Origin: Sulfurimonas sp.
GTDB lineage: Bacteria; Campylobacterota; Campylobacteria; Campylobacterales; Sulfurimonadaceae
Direction: 5' to 3'
NCBI GenBank assembly: GCA_027063295.1
Contig: JAMORZ010000123.1
Coordinates: 1 to 8,209, forward strand
Length of the DNA stretch: 8,209 bases
Below, in pieces: positions 6,348 to 8,209 of the stretch. Each line of letters opens with the position of its first letter. The first letter of the stretch is position 1. The position numbers were made by a program, and so were the translations under genes. The notes below the pieces were generated by a model. That model worked only from the letters and a program-made list of their open reading frames with translations. It was not told the origin of the DNA and searched no databases.

Positions 6348-7236
6348 GAGAGAGTCTCTTTCCATTAATATATGCCAATATATCAACCTCTTTTTTTGAA
6401 GGAGATTGGACTCGAAAAACCTCTATACTCCCTTGCTCACAACCTATAACAATACTCTGTTTTGTCACATTTAAGATCTCTCCAGCTTGATGCTTGTTTT
6501 GTATTTCACAAAGTGCAATCTTTTTAAGTTTTAATCCACTAGAAAGGTAGATCCCCGGCCATGGAGTAAATGCTCTATACTTATTATAAAGTACTTTAGC
6601 ATCTTTAAATGCAACCTCACCATCTGCTTTTGTGATTTTTTTACAATGTGTTGCTTTTGAGTCATCTTGTGGAGTTGGAGTGAGTGAAGAAAATTCTCTT
6701 AGTACATCAAGTGTTAGTGATGCTGCTACATCAGTAAGTCTTGCAAATAAAGACTCCACCATCTCATCATCATCCACTTCAATACTCTCAATCTTTAAAA
6801 TATCTCCAGTATCAAGCCCCTCTTCCATTAACATAGCAGTAACACCTGTTTTTTTGTCTCCATTAAGAAGAGTTTGCTGAATTGGGCTTGCTCCACGATA
6901 TTGTGGCAAGATAGAAGCATGCAAGTTGATACATGGTGCATGATCAAGGATAGCACGAGGGAGTATCTGCCCATAGGCTGCTACAACAATAAAATCACAT
7001 TTTTGTTTTAAAAGCTCAGTAACTACATCCTTATCACGAAGTCTATTTGGTTGATAGGTTGCAATATCGTGTTTTTGAGCTAACACTTTTACAGGTGGTG
7101 GAGTAAGAAGTTTTTTACGTCCTACAGGTTTATCAGGTTGTGTGTAAACTGAGATAACATTGATATCATCTGCAGCTATTAAACTCTCTAAAATCACCTC
7201 TGCATAATCGGGTGTTCCCATAAATATGATATCCAT
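6328..7236 (-). CDS. fmt: Methionyl-tRNA formyltransferase
   Basis: Fmt transfers a formyl group from 10-formyltetrahydrofolate to methionyl initiator tRNA, preparing it for translation initiation. The 302-residue length is typical. The N-terminal Rossmann-like catalytic domain starts with MDIIFMGTPDYA. The catalytic triad is visible as N104 and H106 in INLHASILPQYRGASPIQ (103-120) and D142 in EEGLDTGDIL (138-147). The linker and C-terminal OB-fold tRNA-binding domain follow, with KKITKADG (199-206), RAFTPWPGIY (221-230) and VQSPSKKEVD (276-285). The start ATG overlaps the proB stop by one base (TAATG), with AAAGGG a few bases upstream inside proB. No peptide deformylase gene (def) is adjacent, unlike the def-fmt pairs of many bacteria. 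Confidence 0.98.
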   Translation of the reverse strand: MDIIFMGTPDYAEVILESLIAADDINVISVYTQPDKPVGRKKLLTPPPVKVLAQKHDIATYQPNRLRDKDVVTELLKQKCDFIVVAAYGQILPRAILDHAPCINLHASILPQYRGASPIQQTLLNGDKKTGVTAMLMEEGLDTGDILKIESIEVDDDEMVESLFARLTDVAASLTLDVLREFSSLTPTPQDDSKATHCKKITKADGEVAFKDAKVLYNKYRAFTPWPGIYLSSGLKLKKIALCEIQNKHQAGEILNVTKQSIVIGCEQGSIEVFRVQSPSKKEVDILAYINGKRLSLEDILS

Positions 7237-7997
7237 TATTTTCCCTTTGTAAATAGAGTTCCACCTTTGTGTTCCCCTTTAAGTGTAAAGCTTTTGACAT
7301 CAGAAAGATCAAAACCACTTGCCAAAAACATATCGATGTTGTTCTCAAGTAAATAAGCAGCAGCTTTGAGTTTAGTAACTATGCCACCTGTTGCAAATAT
7401 ATTGTTTGGTGTTACATCTTTGTTAAGCTCTTCTTCTGATATAGAGTGAAGTACTTTTAAAACCTTTGCTTCTGGATTTACCCGTGGATCATCATCGTAG
7501 TATGCATCTATGTCTGAGAGAATAATGAGCATATCTGCATCCGTATTTTTAGCTATGTATGCTGAGAGTTGGTCATTATCTCCAACTTCAAGCTCCTCTG
7601 TGGAGGTTGCATCGTTTTCGTTAACTATGGGGATCACTCTGTTCTCAAGAAGTATCTCTACTGTGTTTCTGATACGCTCTTTATCATCTGTTCTGCCAAG
7701 GTTTACCGCTGTGACTAAAACCTGTGCTGTGAGGATATCATACTGAGCAAATTTTTTGGCATATTTGCTCATAAGAACAGGCTGACCAATTGCTGCGAGT
7801 GCTTGTTTGTTAGCGATGATACTACGATCGAGTTTAAGCTTAGTGTAACCCCCAGCAACTGCACCAGAAGATACTAAAATCACCTCATTTTTTTGTTGCA
7901 GTTGTGCTAAAAAATCTACAAGCGATTGCATCCTCTTAAGTGCTATTGATCCATCTTGTGTTAAAACTGCACTTCCAACTTTAACAACAATTCTCAT
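7236..7997 (-). CDS. proB: Glutamate 5-kinase, short form without PUA domain
   Basis: ProB phosphorylates glutamate to glutamyl 5-phosphate, the first step of proline synthesis. The 253-residue product is a single amino acid kinase domain. It shows VVKVGSAVLT (4-13), the glycine-rich VSSGAVAGG (42-50), the glutamate-binding NENDAT (126-131) with GDNDQLSAYIA (139-149), LSDIDAYYDDDPR (160-172) and the ATP-site GGIVTKLKAA (204-213). The C-terminal PUA domain that brings E. coli ProB to about 367 residues is absent; the protein ends right after GGTLFTKGK. Short ProB forms are known in several lineages, so this is not a truncation: the stop is clean and shared with the fmt start. Proline feedback is normally a property of the kinase domain, so it may still be feedback-controlled. 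It starts 5 nt after the obgE stop. No proA is nearby. Confidence 0.96.
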   Translation of the reverse strand: MRIVVKVGSAVLTQDGSIALKRMQSLVDFLAQLQQKNEVILVSSGAVAGGYTKLKLDRSIIANKQALAAIGQPVLMSKYAKKFAQYDILTAQVLVTAVNLGRTDDKERIRNTVEILLENRVIPIVNENDATSTEELEVGDNDQLSAYIAKNTDADMLIILSDIDAYYDDDPRVNPEAKVLKVLHSISEEELNKDVTPNNIFATGGIVTKLKAAAYLLENNIDMFLASGFDLSDVKSFTLKGEHKGGTLFTKGK

Positions 7998-8002
7998 GAG
8001 TA

Positions 8003-8209
8003 CTACTTTCTACCAGCTTGTACAAGGTTAAAAAGTGCATACTTGAGTGCTTCTATGTTTTTATATGTTGCAGAAGATATAGGAGCGATAAGATAAGGTT
8101 TTTCCTTGTCAAATCCTAAAGTCTCATCCGCACTCTCTTGTACAAAATATGGCAAATCACTCTCAAAGTTAAACTCGCTATGCTTTGATGGCTCTAAATC
8201 TTGAGACTT
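8003..8209 (-). CDS. obgE: GTPase Obg/CgtA, C-terminal end (partial)
   Basis: Only the last 68 codons are in the window, running off the right edge in frame and ending with TAG at 8005-8003. Obg is a ribosome-associated GTPase involved in late 50S assembly and growth control. The visible piece contains PYLIAPISSATYKNIEALK, in which ISSAT is the G5 motif of the Ras-like GTPase domain, followed by a closing helix (ALKYALFNLVQ). The protein stops right after this helix, so it lacks the C-terminal OCT domain or acidic tail seen in many Obg proteins. An acidic stretch between G4 and G5 (about residues 14-36 of the visible piece) is also seen. Gene order before proB supports the call; upstream motifs G1-G4 are out of view. 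Confidence 0.88.
   Translation of the reverse strand, partial: KSQDLEPSKHSEFNFESDLPYFVQESADETLGFDKEKPYLIAPISSATYKNIEALKYALFNLVQAGRK

Noticed and set aside
7166..7348. A 60-codon minus-strand frame spanning the proB/fmt junction
   Set aside because: It overlaps two strongly supported genes in a third frame and resembles no known protein.

Overview
The window is an AT-rich, fully coding stretch in which every gene lies on the minus strand, so it reads from high to low coordinates. The order is obgE (3' end) - proB - fmt - birA - parA - parB - atpF' - atpF - atpH - atpA - atpG - atpD (first codons). As I recall it, this is the order found in Campylobacterota (for example Campylobacter jejuni Cj0096-Cj0107). 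The protein texture, the two b-type ATP synthase subunits and the short monofunctional BirA all fit that phylum. The style of the sequences suggests a Sulfurimonas-like relative, but the genus is a guess.

Region 1 (about 8209 to 4094) is a compact housekeeping transcription unit. It encodes the end of the ribosome-associated GTPase Obg, glutamate 5-kinase (proline synthesis), methionyl-tRNA formyltransferase, a biotin-protein ligase without a DNA-binding domain, and the chromosome-partition pair ParA/ParB. Junctions are extremely tight: 5 nt between obgE and proB, TAATG at proB/fmt, about 20 nt of overlap at fmt/birA, and ATGA at both birA/parA and parA/parB. Translation is therefore probably coupled along the whole unit. 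Its promoter lies outside the window.

Region 2 (4093 to 3968) is the only real intergenic space, 126 nt. It holds a weak AT-rich inverted repeat just after parB that may be a terminator. Next come phased A/T tracts containing a direct repeat, then a TATAAT -10 box without a recognisable -35, and a strong AGGAGGT ribosome site before atpF'.

Region 3 (3967 to 1) is the F1 and stator part of the F-type ATP synthase: b', b, delta, alpha, gamma and the first ten codons of beta. Subunits a and c are not here. The peripheral stalk is probably a b/b' heterodimer, and the b subunit begins with a signal-peptide-like sequence.

I found no mobile element, RNA gene, CRISPR array or obvious foreign gene. 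The window is conserved core genome rather than an accessory system. The points worth a second look are small: a substituted biotinyl-AMP loop in BirA, the signal-like N terminus of AtpF, and the architecture of the atp promoter.
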